64,000 nt of DNA, taken from contig BDDD01001578.1 in NCBI GenBank assembly GCA_001972305.1, positions 359,991 through 423,990 of the forward strand, read 5' to 3'. Below, piece by piece: positions 24,430 to 36,469 of this stretch. Each line of letters begins with the position of its first letter. Positions within the stretch are counted from its first letter, which is position 1. The translations under genes were made by a program, and so were the position numbers. Below the pieces are notes generated by a model. It saw only the letters and a list, made by a program, of their open reading frames with translations, made no database searches and was not told the origin of the DNA. The DNA comes from Cephalotus follicularis (lineage: Eukaryota > Streptophyta > Magnoliopsida > Oxalidales > Cephalotaceae).

Positions 24430-25472
24430 ATCCCGCATTTCCGCCATTTCCTTTCTTCTCCTTTGCTCGAGGGTCTGGGCAATCCATGAAACGATGGCCC
24501 TGCTGTCCGTACACAAAACATGCCCCCGTAGCTTTGTAACAAGTCCCAACCGGATGTCTCTTCCCGTAAGTTTCACACTGTGCTATCTGAACATTGGGGT
24601 TAGCCCCACCTGTATTCTTCTTTTGCTGCTTACTATTTCGGCCCTTATTCTGCTTCCCCGACCCTATTTCTCTTCTTTTCTCCTTCTAGACGAGCAGCCT
24701 CAAAATCCATTCTTTCCATCTCTATATTCTTCGCAGCGTTTGCAACCTCTGACACATCTGCAAACCTCGAGTTAATGAACTTACCCCTAAGCTGATAGTG
24801 TAACCTCCATTTAAATTTCTCTGCCTGTTCCGCTACTGACCCCGCTGCAGGTCCCGCAAAGCCCGCCAATCTGGTAAACCGGGCTAAAAACTCAGTAACA
24901 GACTCACCTTCCTTCTGTCTAGTCATCAGGAACTCCCTAGCATAGGCCTCTTTATTAGCAGTGGGAAAATACTACTGATAAAAGATCTCACAAAAATCAG
25001 ACCAAGACAAGGACTCGACAAAACCTCCACCCTTAGCTGTCTTCAAGGACTTCCACCATGTCCGGGCATAACCTTCCAGCTTATATATTGCCAACTTAAC
25101 CTTCTGGTTGTCACCACACTCCAGCACATCAAAAATCTTCTCTAAATGAGCAATCCAATGTTCGGCCTCCACTGGTGTCGGCGCCGAAGTAAAGGATCAC
25201 GGTCTCTGTTTTTGGAACCTTTCCAGCCATACATGAGCTGGAGTATCAGGATGGTCCCTAACTTCCCTAGCTGCATGAGCATCAACTGGTACATTCTCCT
25301 CAGCTACTTGCTCACGATGACCCTGTTCATGATTTTGCTGCTGTTGCATCACTCGGTTTACTTCCTGAGCCATAGCCTGTCGAACCATATCATCTATTGC
25401 AGGCTCATTTCTTATTCCATCCTGAGCCGCAACTGGTTTGGTCCTCTGAGGGGTGTTCCTTGTTCGTGCCAT
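24430..25472 (-). pseudogene. Element B gag, with stops and a frameshift
   Basis: A gag gene upstream of pol, starting at ATG 25472 (MARTRNTPQRTKPVAAQ). The first three segments share one frame, broken by TGA at 25197-25199 and TAG at 24972-24974; TAA follows at 24645-24647. A frameshift near 24655-24665 is needed to reach the basic, zinc-knuckle part. The capsid region shows EHWIAHLEKIFDVLECGD and YKLEGYARTWWKSL, and a later segment has EFLARFTRLAGFA. The knuckle reads CFVYGQQGHRFMDC, with Tyr in place of the second Cys. Lesions in gag but not in pol show that gag was not under recent selection. Confidence 0.88.
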
Positions 25473-25625
25473 CTACGCAACAAAATCCAAGATAAGAGAA
25501 AGGCAAAGAAGTCAGAAAGTCAAACGAAAGACATATCAGAATATCATAATGAAGAAGTCCTAACCCAGTGTCTACCCAATCTCACAGGTCAAACCTAGTC
25601 AGGTCTTCTAAGGAAACAAAACCTG

Positions 25626-25637
25626 GCTCTGATACCA
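25626..25637 (-). other. Element B primer-binding site
   Basis: On the minus strand TGGTATCAGAGC lies five bases downstream of the 5' LTR: a perfect initiator-Met tRNA PBS core. Confidence 0.95.
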
Positions 25638-25642
25638 CAATC

Positions 25643-28240
25643 TGTAACACCCCCGATGGTGGGAGCCCTTACAGGTCAAAATACCAAACTGAAACATAAT
25701 GGAAACCTAACAAAAGACTGATAGGAAACGGATGTGGTGGTCTAAAAGCATATCTTATTGCAAAGTAAAATTAACAGAGTTTGAATTTTTAAAACAAAAC
25801 ATAAATAAAGACTAATCATAATCCGATGTCCAAATACTGAAATCATAACTGAAATAAAATCAAAGTCTGAAACTATTTTTGGTGAAAACTAATCTGATCC
25901 TACTGGAAAACACAAAGACCAACTCCTAGCTGATCCTCTGACAAATGGGTAACTCTCATCACACGTTTCCCCCATGCTCCGGAAAACCTGCCGCATAGAA
26001 ACAAAAACGCGGCTGAGCAAACCTCAGTACGGATAAGGAATTAAAAACAGTAAACAATGAACAAAATAATTTGAACTTCAAATTCAGTAAAGTAACATAG
26101 TAAATATTCTTGAAAAGTAAAACAGAATATTTAAAAACGAGCAGTTATAAAATCATCATAACTTACGAAAAATAGAATATCATAATTCAAAACATTATCT
26201 GATTCATAATTCCATAACAGAGAATTCTGACATACATACATATATAGGTGCAAGGGGTTCGCGAGGCCCACATGCTCTGACGGAAAAGTCGTGTACGACA
26301 CTACACAAAACAATCCCAAATACTGAATTTCTGAATTCTGACATAACTAGAGTATACTCATACGCCTCAAAAGGATCCATATCCTACCCTCAGGATACAT
26401 ATTTAAAAGAGACGCCGTAGACCGATAACACCGCCACGGTAGGTGTCAGGTCCTCCGTGCCAAAGAACATGCCTATGATGCCTCACAGGTAGGGTTTTTC
26501 TCTGTATGTTATTATGCTAAAAACATGTTTTAATCTAAAACAATTTAAACGATTTCTAAACAGATTCTGATCTTATCTGAAAACAAAATCTCAACTGTAT
26601 CTGAAGTTAACATACTCCAAAAGTGGAAGCCATGTTAATATTTCTGATAGTGAAAACATGCATATCAAAACCAATATCCGATGTAATAATACTAAAATTC
26701 ATTTTAGTAAGATTTATATCAAAACGAGAATATCCGTATCCGATACAAGTTTTATTGCTAATAAAACCAGGAACATAAATCCATTCGATAAAACGTATGA
26801 ATTCATCAATTTATGAAAGTTTAATCGAAGGAGTACCAAAGAACAACGAATCCGTACAAAACATATTTTAAATCATTTCAGTAAAACCAAAGGAATAAGA
26901 CAAAGAGCAGAAAATCCGTACCTTAACTGACTGAACAATCTAAACAAATACGAATACAGGACAAAAGTATCCTAGAGTGTCCTAACTTCACCAGGAAAGA
27001 TATAAGGACCTAAACATAAGAGCCCAAACATCACATAACATAAAAGAAATCAAAACATCAAAACAGTCATAAAGCGTCGACCGTTTGAACTTAGGCGTCG
27101 ACGGTTTAATAGCAAAAAGGGACTAAGAATCGAGCAAGGGGTCGACAGACTAAGGCATAAAACAACACAAAGAGTCGGCGCTCAGATACTAAGCGTCGGC
27201 GGTTTGCGTCAGTCACAGAACAACAATTGCAGAAAACTAGTTTAAAACTCATGAATAATCCGATTTTTCATATCCAGAAGTTATAATAGCTATAACCAAA
27301 CATAAAAACATGTCATATGAGTCTATATTTATCAGTATAGTGATTACAAACACAAAATCATGAAGATAACAAGTTTAGCATAGTGTGTTTATGTCAAAAT
27401 ATGGTTTTGAAAATAGTTTATCAAACCATGAATTATATTCAGATTTTCTTGTATATAATCTGTAAAAACAGTAATATATATATACGAACATACTCCAATG
27501 ACTTGATTTCTTGTTCTAAATAATCAAAATTGCAAGCCATGCTTAAAAACCCATGAATGAACATATAAAACAACAACAGAAATTAGTTTCAATAGACCTC
27601 CTAAACCATGCTCAAAATCATGATATAGTGGGTTTTAACACGAAATAATGGATGATAATGAAACTACATAATACTAGCTACAAGTTTCGATTAGAAATTA
27701 CCTCCAGAAAACGTCGAAATCAAGGTGAAAAATCGAGTTCAAAGCTGCTGTTCGTTTGTAAAAAGTGCAGAAAAGTTTATGCTTTTTAAAAAGAATTTTG
27801 TCTGGTTAAATGAAAAATCCGGGTTTTAATTGTCAAAATCAGCATATTAGGACATTACTATACAGATCAAACGCGTCAATTTCTTAAGGAAAATCGGATA
27901 GCCACAAAAACGAAAGAAATCAGCCTTCCAAAAACACTGTCACCGTCCAAACTGATATGGAAAGCCGACCAAAGCGTCGACTGTTTACTTAAAGCGTCGA
28001 CGGTTAAGCACATAAATACAAAACGCGTCGAAATCACACGTTTAGGCGTCGACGTGCCACACAGCAGCCAAAGCGTCAGCGGTTCTAAAGAGAGCGTCGG
28101 CGCTTTTTGCCCAGAAATCAACAATAAAAGGAATTCAAACCAAAAATCAAATAGGTCCACAAACCATAGCATAAGTAAAAAAGAATATGATCCCAAACAA
28201 TAATCATACAAACATGTCAATATAGGAACGGGATATTACA
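25643..28240 (-). mobile_element. Element B 5' LTR (right)
   Basis: 2598 bp, the same length as the left copy. Motif clusters recur at 27072-27205 and 27969-28106. Small differences from the left copy are scattered, with no large indel. Confidence 0.95.
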
Positions 28241-28245
28241 AGCAT
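28241..28245. other. Right target-site duplication of element B (AGCAT)
   Basis: AGCAT directly follows ...GGGATATTACA, an exact copy of 18930-18934. Element A's gag text resumes right after it. Confidence 0.95.
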
Positions 28246-28545
28246 CATGAGAGGTAAGGTTTTCACTCTTACTTTCGAAATCTACTTATGACATCGAAGG
28301 TACATTGCACTGTTATTGATTGGAAGTATCATTGATTGATTGGATTGTTCATAGTTGTGATTGAGTGAATACTGTTGTATATAGAGTTAGAACCTTCAGG
28401 GGCTAACTAGAACGTACGAGAATGAATGAATGATTGGTTTGACAAACTAATGAATGATTGAATGATCGGATGGGAGACTGAGGGAACCCATTCGTTATAG
28501 GAAAGTTAAAAATTTGAGGATGAATTTCTTTGAAGGAGCGGTAAA
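28246..28545 (+). mobile_element. Element A internal remnant, pol deleted
   Basis: The gag frame resumes as MRGKVFTLTFEIYL and stops. Homologous text in C and G (RVFTLSQT, RVFTLTQTEV) leads into protease, but here only about 300 bp separate this point from the 3' LTR. Part of that stretch is GAATGATTG-type repeats. The end keeps the usual 3' flank (TTTGAGGATGAATTTCTTTG) and a purine tract AAGGAGCGG at about 28531-28540. The whole of pol is gone. Confidence 0.8.
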
Positions 28546-29271
28546 TGTAACGCCCGGAATTTCCATTCAATGTATTACTGGAAATTCCTTTGTGACTAAA
28601 TGATGAATTAATGAGAATTATGGATTCAGCTCATTGAGTTGGATTTATAATGGGAAGTGTTAAGGAATATGGTGTTGGAAAAGAAAAAGGGCGCTTGCAC
28701 GTCAACGCCAAGAGATGGCGTCGACGCCAAGGAACAATGGGACGCTTAAGGCTTCTTGCCTTAAGGCGTCAATGCCATCGATTGGGGAAACACGAAGGTG
28801 AGCGTTAACGCGGTTCGTGGAACCTGTTAGTGCCAAGGAAGGGAGTCAATGCGTCGACGCGCATCATTAACATTGACGCCAAAACCGTTAGTAGTATAAG
28901 ACAAAACGTTGACAGAAGACGCAGAAAGGAAAAGAGTAAGAAACTTTATATCTTCCCCATGCTCGGCAGTGACATGGAGAAAAGGGAAAGTGGCTGGTGA
29001 AGTCACATCAGCAGAGAGAAGAAGGTGAGGGAAAGAGAGGGAGATCCACGCTCTCCATGGTTGAACGAGTCTAAAAGATTGAAGGCTAAGGAATCGGGAG
29101 CTCGAACTTGGAGTTGAGGTGCCGGATCCGGGAATGCGAAGCCACTGGTTTGTGGAACTCAAAGAGGTGGACTTCGATTCCTAACTTGGGATCTAAGGTA
29201 GGGATTATATACTTGTATTTTGAGTTCTAAAATAGTTACTGTTCATTTGGTGAACGGCATGAGTGTTGGAT
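28546..29271 (+). mobile_element. Element A 3' LTR, first 726 bp
   Basis: Starts TGTAACGCCCGGAATTTCC and follows the 5' LTR through the TATAAG box (28895-28900), the purine leader and GGTAGG (29198-29203). It is cut at 29271 by element C. A strong hairpin lies at 28741-28770. The rest of this LTR is not found in the window. Confidence 0.88.
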
Positions 29272-29796
29272 TGTCACACCCCATTTTCCTAGAAGACAAC
29301 GTTAAAGCGGTAAAGGCAATCAACCAACATAATTCAGCTTATGCGATTTTATGTATAATAAAAAACTTTCAATAGCGGAAGCAATAACATGAAATAAGCC
29401 GAATTTAAATATGTATCACGCATCCCATACTACGTGATACCCACAATGTTTATATAAAAACCCAACATCATTGTCGATCGCCCATAAACAGAGCGTGATA
29501 ATACAGTAAGAAATGAAATAAACCACGGTATCCATCAATACATGATAGATATAAAATCCACGTGACAATAATCCAATTAACATAGTCATTGTTCATTAAT
29601 CCAGTACATAACTTAAGAGAAACAATTCAGTCTTCTCCTTAAGTCTCCTTGCGTGCTCCATATCAAATCCCACTCCATCAATCTGTTACAGTAGGGGTTA
29701 GCCTTTGTCCTCACTCGACTAAGTGAATAAACTCATAAATGCAGTTCGAGGTATATGGTAATGAGTATCATGAATGAATGCATTATGATACAGTAC

Positions 29797-29883
29797 AGTA
29801 TATATATATATATCGTAGTATATATATCGCAAAATATACTACAGTATATATATATATCGTAGTATATATATCGCAAAATATAC
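29797..29883. repeat. Two-copy AT-rich tandem repeat
   Basis: A unit of about 45-50 bp (CAG, TA run, CGTAG, TA run, CGCAAAATATAC) occurs twice, in the place where A, G and K have AT or GT microsatellites. Confidence 0.75.
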
Positions 29884-30029
29884 CTATGTAAAATATATGC
29901 ATGTTCACAGTACAGGTATAACCTCATAAGGCTACATCAACACAAGCAGTAAGTATGTCCCAAAAGGAACCAGACAAAAAAAACGTCACGACCGTCGCCA
30001 CCTCCTGGCCCCAACGTCATGCACTCTTA

Positions 30030-30095
30030 CCCCATCCCCGTTTGCGAACGGTTTGGGGCAAGTCCTCCGTACAGGTTGCTTAGCACGACGGCTAA
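30030..30095 (-). other. Two stem-loops in LTR C
   Basis: CCCCATCCCCGTT-TGCG-AACGGTTTGGGG at 30030-30058 folds into a long hairpin with small internal mismatches. TTAGC-ACGACG-GCTAA at 30080-30095 is a perfect 5-bp stem. Confidence 0.6.
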
Positions 30096-30751
30096 ACTGT
30101 AATGACCCCGACCCGAGCTCGCTAATATCTCAAAGTGAACTCCGAGGATCGGTTGCGTTACGTTGGGTGTGAAACGTTACATCCTTTGGTACTATTCTCT
30201 AAAAGTACACTACATCATAAACTCATGTCTTGCAACATCATACATAATCTTAAATTCAAACTTTACACATAATCATCTTATATAAAGATATCATAACCAT
30301 ATCGTTGGTCTACATTACATAGGATCATTCTTCTACATAAACATATAATACATCGGAAAACTTTGTTCTTATTGCATATCAAAACATTAATGCAAATATC
30401 ATCGCATAGCCTTTCTTTCACAAAAGCTCCTTCTTAAGAGCTTCCAATAAAGCTCGTAATCTCCATTCATTCATTTCCTGAAAACATTTTATTTGAAAAC
30501 AACATTGAAAGGAATGAGCTCAAAATAGCTCAGTAAGGTGTTTTTATAGTAAACACATTTCATCATAACATTTTTCTAGTCAATACATATAACTAGAACA
30601 TTTCATAAACATATTACTTTTCTAGTTAATATCATAACTAGATCATTTTGTAAACATGAAATTCATAAAAACCATAATGAACCATTTACACTGCTTCACC
30701 GCGGCATTGTGCACTCCCCGACTACTATCCTTACATCACATGCATGTCCGT

Positions 30752-30930
30752 GAGCATCCCGCTCCATTAACATTGAGCATCTCGCTCCATTCCCCTTGGA
30801 TCGCAATCCAAGGGAGGTTCATTCATCATTTACTTTGAGTGATCAGCTCAAAGCAATCATAAAAATCATTTCATAACATCTCTTTCACAATTCATAAACC
30901 TTTATCTTCATTTGAGTAGTTGACTCAAAT
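30752..30930 (-). repeat. Series of five stem-loops in LTR C
   Basis: Perfect stems occur one after another: GAGC/GCTC with loop ATCCC (30752-30764); GAGC/GCTC with loop ATCTC (30775-30787); CCCTTGGAT/ATCCAAGGG with loop CGCA (30793-30814); CTTTGAG/CTCAAAG with loop TGATCAG (30833-30853); ATTTGAG/CTCAAAT with loop TAGTTGA (30910-30930). Two adjacent stems differ in sequence but remain fully paired. Confidence 0.75.
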
Positions 30931-31875
30931 AAGTTCATAAAAAACAGTTTTTGCGTAGATTTGCTAAAACTGATAATTCATATAGAAATAAGCATTTTCA
31001 GATAAAACCTAAAACATTAACATTAAATTAGACTTCTTTAAGAATTCATAAAGCTCAAGATCATGATAATTGGTTGAGAATTGAACCCGTTATGAATTTT
31101 TGAAAGTGGCTGGTTCCATATGAAAACAGGGCATGAGCAGTAAAATGAAACATTAATTCTCATCAAGAATTAGACAGAATTTTGAAATACATAAAACAGA
31201 AAATTTAAAGAGGACATCGTAAGGTTTTCAAAACATCCAACCATTTAATTGTTCATCAAGAAACGAGCAAGATATGATTTAAAGAATTTTCTACATAACC
31301 CAGGTATAAAACAGTAGCCAGACAGCCATTTAAAACATTGATTTTCATCAAGAAATAGATAGAATCTTCAAATGTGAAAAGCATAAAAGTTAAAGAGGAC
31401 ATCCTAACGTTTCCAGAACATTCAACCATTTAAAAATTCATCAAGAATTGAGGAAGATATCAATAGAACAATCTACTGTATCACTTTGAATCAAAACAGA
31501 GGAAGCTTTGACATAAATGGGTATAGGAATTCCTTACTTTGCGTTAGAATTTCTTTCTCTTTTTCTCTGCATGAATTCTCCACTTCACTCTCAGTAGGAA
31601 CACTTTCTTTCTCAGCCAATTGACTGAGTTCAACCCTCTTAGCCATTAAATAGAAGGATTACTTGGGAGGCAAGTCTTCTCCCCCTCTCACAAAACTCAA
31701 TTTCCTCTCATAGCAGCCCATGTGTTTAAATTCAACCAATCCAAGTGTTTACACCTGTTAGATTACCAGATAACATCTCATATCATCCTTCCCTAGCCTA
31801 CCACATGTCCAAAATTAAAGATTTTCACTCACTAAATTCCAAAAAGTCTGATTTTGCATTTTGTCTGTAGCTCAA

Positions 31876-32355
31876 AGCGTCGACGTTTTCTTTCTAAGCG
31901 TCGCCGGTCACAGGCTTGACTTCAGTTTTCACTTCTATCCCGACTAAAGCGCTGACACTTTCTTACAAAGCGTCGCTGCTTTAACTCTTCATCCAGTTCA
32001 ACCGACACACTTGACTTCAATGCATCGACGTTTATAATTAGAGCGTTGTCCGTTGCCCAAAGCATCGACTCTTTCTCGTAAGCGTCGCTGGTGTGAGGGC
32101 TTTGTCCAATTTACCGTTGCACTGGTTTAAAGAGCAGATAGAAGGGGTCTAAGCGTCGCCCGTTACTACCCAAGCGTCGATGGTTGAAGTGGAACTGTCG
32201 ACGCTTAAGACAGTTTTTTCCTTACACGTCGATGTCTTTTCCTCCTTCATACGAGGGTGTCGATGTCTTTGTCTACATCGATGTGCATGTACATGCATTC
32301 ACGTGCGCCCTTTGTTCCCATAGAGCTCAACGTCTTTCCAAAGAGATCGACGCGT
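31876..32355 (-). repeat. GTCGAC motif cluster in LTR C
   Basis: About a dozen words such as AAGCGTCGACG, AAGCGTCGCCGG, AAGCATCGAC and CGTCGATGTCTTT are dispersed here. The position, near the LTR start, matches the first clusters in A and B. Confidence 0.65.
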
Positions 32356-32547
32356 TTATCCCAAAACTGCACCATTTTGCCTCTAATTGCATCATTTAAC
32401 ATTTCAAACATTCCTTCTTCCAAAATCAAACCTTTTAAATTTCGGAAAGCATCATCTAAGTTAGAAATTATGCCATTCTCATTAATTCAATAATAAGATT
32501 ACATTTCAAATTGGAATATTACCATAACAAAGATCCCGGGCGTTACA

Positions 32548-32566
32548 TCCACCCCTCCTTCAAGAA
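32548..32566 (-). other. Element C polypurine tract
   Basis: On the minus strand TTCTTGAAGGAGGGGTGGA directly precedes the LTR start TGTAACGCCC. Confidence 0.8.
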
Positions 32567-32584
32567 ATTTCGTCCTCGAAATTA

Positions 32585-35500
32585 ACACAATACTAAAACA
32601 AATGCGGGTAACGTTCTCGGATATCATCCTCACGTTCCTAAGTCGCTTCATTCGGTCGATGAAATTGCCACTGATCCTTTACCATCGGAATGGTTCAGTT
32701 CCTCAATAATTGTGTCTTCCAATCCAAGATTCTCATGGGTGACTCCTCATAGGAAAGATCATTCCTCACTGTAACCGAGTCACAATCCAAGACATGTGAT
32801 GGATCTCGAATATAACCTCGTAGCATCGATACATGGAAGACATCATGTACGCCCAACAAAGTAGGAGGCAAGGCTAGCTGATAAGCTACCTCCCGAAACC
32901 TCTCCAAATCTCAAAAGGACCAATATAGCATGGCGCTAACTTACCCTTCTTCCCGAATCTTTGGACCCCTTTCCACAGAGATACCTTCAAAAACACGCAA
33001 TCTCCAACATTGAAGGTTAAAGACCTTCTCTTCACACTGTCGACATAGCTCTTCTGCCGACTCTGTGCTGCTAGCAACTTCTTTTTTATCATCTTGATCT
33101 TTTCTGAAGTTTCCTCCACTAATTCAGTCCCGAGTAAAGGTCGCTCCCCGACCTCATCCCAACATACAAGAGATCTGCACTTCCTCCCATACAGTGCTTT
33201 GAATGGCGCCATGCTGATACTGGAATGATAGTTGTTATTATAAGAGAACTCTATCAAAGGAATGTGATCCTCCCATGTACCAGCAAAATCAATAATGGAA
33301 GCCCGTAGCATATCCTCCAAGGTCTGGATGGTACGCTCAGACTGCCCATCGGTCTGAGGGTGGAAGGCAGTACTCAGGTTCAGCTTCGTCCCGAAAGCTG
33401 TCTGAAATCTCTTCCCAAAGTTGGAAGTGAAGATGGCATCTCTATCACATACGATGCTGACTGGAACACCGTGTAGCCTCACTATCTCCTTCACATACAA
33501 CCGAGCCAGCTTGCTCGCAGAATCCGTAACGTGTGTAGGCAGAAAGTGTGCTGACTTTGTGAGTGTATCCACGATAACCCATACAGCATTGTGAAGGTTC
33601 GAGTCAGAAGAAAACCCGAAACAAAATCCATCGTAGCATGTTCCCACTTCCATTCTGGAATCGGTAAAGGCTGTGGCAAACCTTCCGGTCTCTAGTGCTT
33701 GCCCTTAACTGTCTGGCAAGTCAAACACCTTGCCACATACTCAGCGATCTCTCATTTCATGCTAGGTTACAAGTAATCCCTCTTCATGTCTTGGTACATT
33801 TTGGTGCTACCAGGGTGAATGCTGTACTGAGATCTATATGCCCCGCGAAGTAACTCATTCTTCAACCTTGGTTCATTCGGAAGACACACATGTCCCCAAA
33901 ATCTTAGGACACCATTGGCATGGATCCAAAAATCAGACTTCGAGTCCAGATTCTCTCGAATCTTTTGCAATTTTGGATCGTGTGCTTGAACGTTCTTTAT
34001 TTCGTCAAGCAAAACTGGTTGTACACTCATGCTAGCCATAAAGACTCCAGGTGACTGATTGAACGGAAACCACTCTTGGAAGTCTTCTAACATCTTCCTT
34101 TGCGACACCATCGCACTAGCAACCATAGCCTTGTGGCTCAAGGCATCAACGACCACGTTCGCTTTCCCCGGGTGATACTACTGCAGTCATAATCGTTAAA
34201 GAATTCTACCCACCTTCATTGCCTCATGTTTAGTGTGTCCTGACAAAACAGGTACCTCAAACTCTTATGATCGGTAAAGATCTCAAACTGCGCCCCATAT
34301 AGATAGTGCCTCCACTTTTGAAGGGCGAAGATAATAGCTGCAAGTTCAAGGTCATGAGTCAGGTAGTTTTCTTCATACGGCTTTAGCTTCCTGGAAGCAT
34401 AGGCGATCACCCTTCCTCGCTGCATCAACACTCAGCCCAAGCCCTTACCCGATGCATCCCTATAGACTGCAAAGCCCTTTTTACCCTCAGGTAATGCCAA
34501 GATAGGAGCGGAAACTAACCGATCCTTCAGTTCACGGAAACTAGCTTCACAATCTTTGTGCCAGACAAACAAGGTCTTCTTCTAGGTTAGTCTAGTCAAA
34601 GGCTCGGCTATCCTTGAAAAGTTCTTGATAAACCTTCTGTAATACCCCACAAGTCCAAGGAAATTGCGTACCTCTGTCACATTCTTGGGTTGTGGCCAAT
34701 CTCGTACCACCTCTGTCTTCGATGAATCCACTGCCAGGCCCTCTCCAGATACAATGTGACAAAGAAAGATCACAGGGTCAAGCCAAAATTCACACTTACT
34801 AAATTTGGCATACAGCTGTTGTTCTCGAAGACTCTGCAAAACCAACCTCAGATGGCAAGCATGCTCCTCCTCATTCCTTGAGTATACTAGTACGTCGTCA
34901 ATAAACACAACGACAAACTGATCCAGGTATGGTCGAAACACATCGTTCATTAATGACATGAACGCAGCCGATGCATTGGTAACACCAAATGGCATCACGA
35001 GGAATTCATAGTGCCCATACCTTGTCCAAAAAGCAGTCTTCTCACTATCCCCTTCCCTCATCCTCAACTGGTGATAACCCGACCTCAAATCAAGTTTCCA
35101 GAATACTATCGCTCCTTGCAACTGGTCAAACAATTCCTCAATGTGTGGTAGAGGACACTTGTTCTTAATCGTTGCCTTGTTCAGCATCCGGTAATCGATA
35201 CAAAGTCTCATTGATCCATCCATGTTTTTCACAAACAGCACAGGTGCACCCCACGGGGAAACAATAGGTCGAATAAAACCCTTATCGATCAGATCTTGTA
35301 ACTTCAATTTCAGTTCCCTCAATTCTGTAGGAGCCATCCTATATGGTGCTTTAGAAATAAGATCTGTACCTGGTATAAGGTCAATAACAAACTCCATATT
35401 CCTTCTTGGTGTCAATGACTCTAAGTCTGCAGGAAACACATCCCGAAATTCACTTGCAACAGGAAGTTCCTCGATACTCAGTCCCTTCTCTTTCCTCCGG

Positions 35501-35940
35501 TCAATTACATAAGCAAGATATCCTTCGCATTCTTTCTCGAGATACCTCGATGGACGGATGAAGGATATAATCGGTGTAGAAAACCCCTTGTCTCCCTTAA
35601 ACTTGAAAATAGTAACATCGGGCAGACGAAAATCAACAATCTTGCTGTAGCAGTCCATGTAAGCATGATGTGCCGACAGCCAATCCATCCCCAAAATAAT
35701 ATCGAAGTCGCGGATAGGCAATATATCAAATATGCATACAAGGAAATGCCTGCCATAGACATCTCACAACTCCTATATACGGTATCTGTATACATGGAAA
35801 CTCCAGCAGGTGTGCTCACATCCAAGGTATATGGCATACAGTCTGGTATTACATCTAAACATGATGCAAATTGTGATGAAATAAAAGAATGTGATACTCC
35901 AGGGTCCATCAACACTTTAGCAGAAAAACCATAAACATGC
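32585..35940 (-). pseudogene. Element C pol, broken by several stops and frameshifts
   Basis: Minus-strand segments give a gypsy pol in normal order. Protease: MDPGVSHSFISS near 35900. Reverse transcriptase: 379 open codons at 34582-35721, including the linker and fingers ([18 protein letters not shown]), [11 protein letters not shown] with its Asp near 35091, and FIDD at about 34894-34905. RNase H: 34216-34560. Integrase: zinc-binding and core segments over 33000-34156, with [12 protein letters not shown] at about 33350. A GPF and tail segment ends at 32585-32907. The frame ends at 34582 and is broken again near 34215, 33767 and 32890. This is the copy that shows what B has lost; both catalytic regions of the polymerase are present but cannot be made as one protein. 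Confidence 0.85.
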
Positions 35941-36274
35941 AGTGTACCTCCAACGACCGAGGTAGACTCTGGAACATCTGTCTGTGAAAGGGTAAAAACT
36001 CTACCTTTCGCAATGCCCTTGCCGGTGTCCCTTCTTTGTGAAGGCCCCGCTACGGCCCCGCTGCTACTCGCTGGTCCAGTAGGTGCTGTAGCCTGGCTCT
36101 TCGGGAAATCTCTCACGGAACTCGCAAGATTCCCCACACCTCAAACACAACCCCTTCATCCTCCAGCAATCTTTCTGTAAGTGGCCCTTACGACCACAAT
36201 GATAACAAGCTCCAGTCCCCGCATTACTCCCTTGGCTAGGAGTACCCTGTGTGGAAGCCTGCCCTAATCTGTTC
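35941..36274 (-). pseudogene. Element C gag C-terminus, cut by LTR F
   Basis: The basic, zinc-knuckle end of gag. CYHCGRKGHLQKDC at 36166-36207 is an intact CCHC knuckle; a second, CLRCGESCEFRERF, has lost its pattern. The frame then continues, with a shift, toward protease (DTGKGIAKGRVFTL). The rest of gag is absent because LTR F begins at 36275. Confidence 0.8.
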
Positions 36275-36469
36275 TGTAATAACCGCAACTTCAATTAATG
36301 TATATTGATCCAATTTTGAAATAAAATATACATTTTAATTCAGTTATTTGTCCAATTATTATAATTTCTGTGATTGGTAAATGCTTGGGATGATTGGATG
36401 TACAATTGGAGAAGTATCAAAGATTAGGAAACACTAAACCAGCTCAAACAGCCGACTGTCACAGGGCAT

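Larger units (their letters stand above)
18935..28240 (-). mobile_element. Gypsy chromovirus element B, full length
   Basis: A complete Ty3/gypsy element of 9306 bp lies on the minus strand, nested in the gag of element A. Its two LTRs (18935-21532 and 25643-28240) are both 2598 bp and differ, by my eye count, at roughly 45-50 positions, under 2%. It is bounded by perfect AGCAT duplications. It has a clean PBS, a purine tract, a damaged gag and an open pol frame. The integrase C-terminal region ends in a chromodomain-like segment, fitting the Tekay/Del group. The small LTR divergence makes it one of the youngest insertions here. It is not autonomous because gag has stops and reverse transcriptase is deleted at its start. 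Confidence 0.95.
29272..32547 (-). mobile_element. Gypsy element C, 3' LTR
   Basis: A 3276-bp LTR from TGTCACACCCCATTTTCC to GGGCGTTACA (TGTAACGCCC...GGGTGTGACA on the minus strand). The preceding five bases TGGAT are the candidate target duplication. It carries the terminal hairpin (29698-29722), an AT-rich tandem repeat, a set of perfect stem-loops, and a GTCGAC cluster. A partner LTR for C is not found in the window. Confidence 0.88.
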
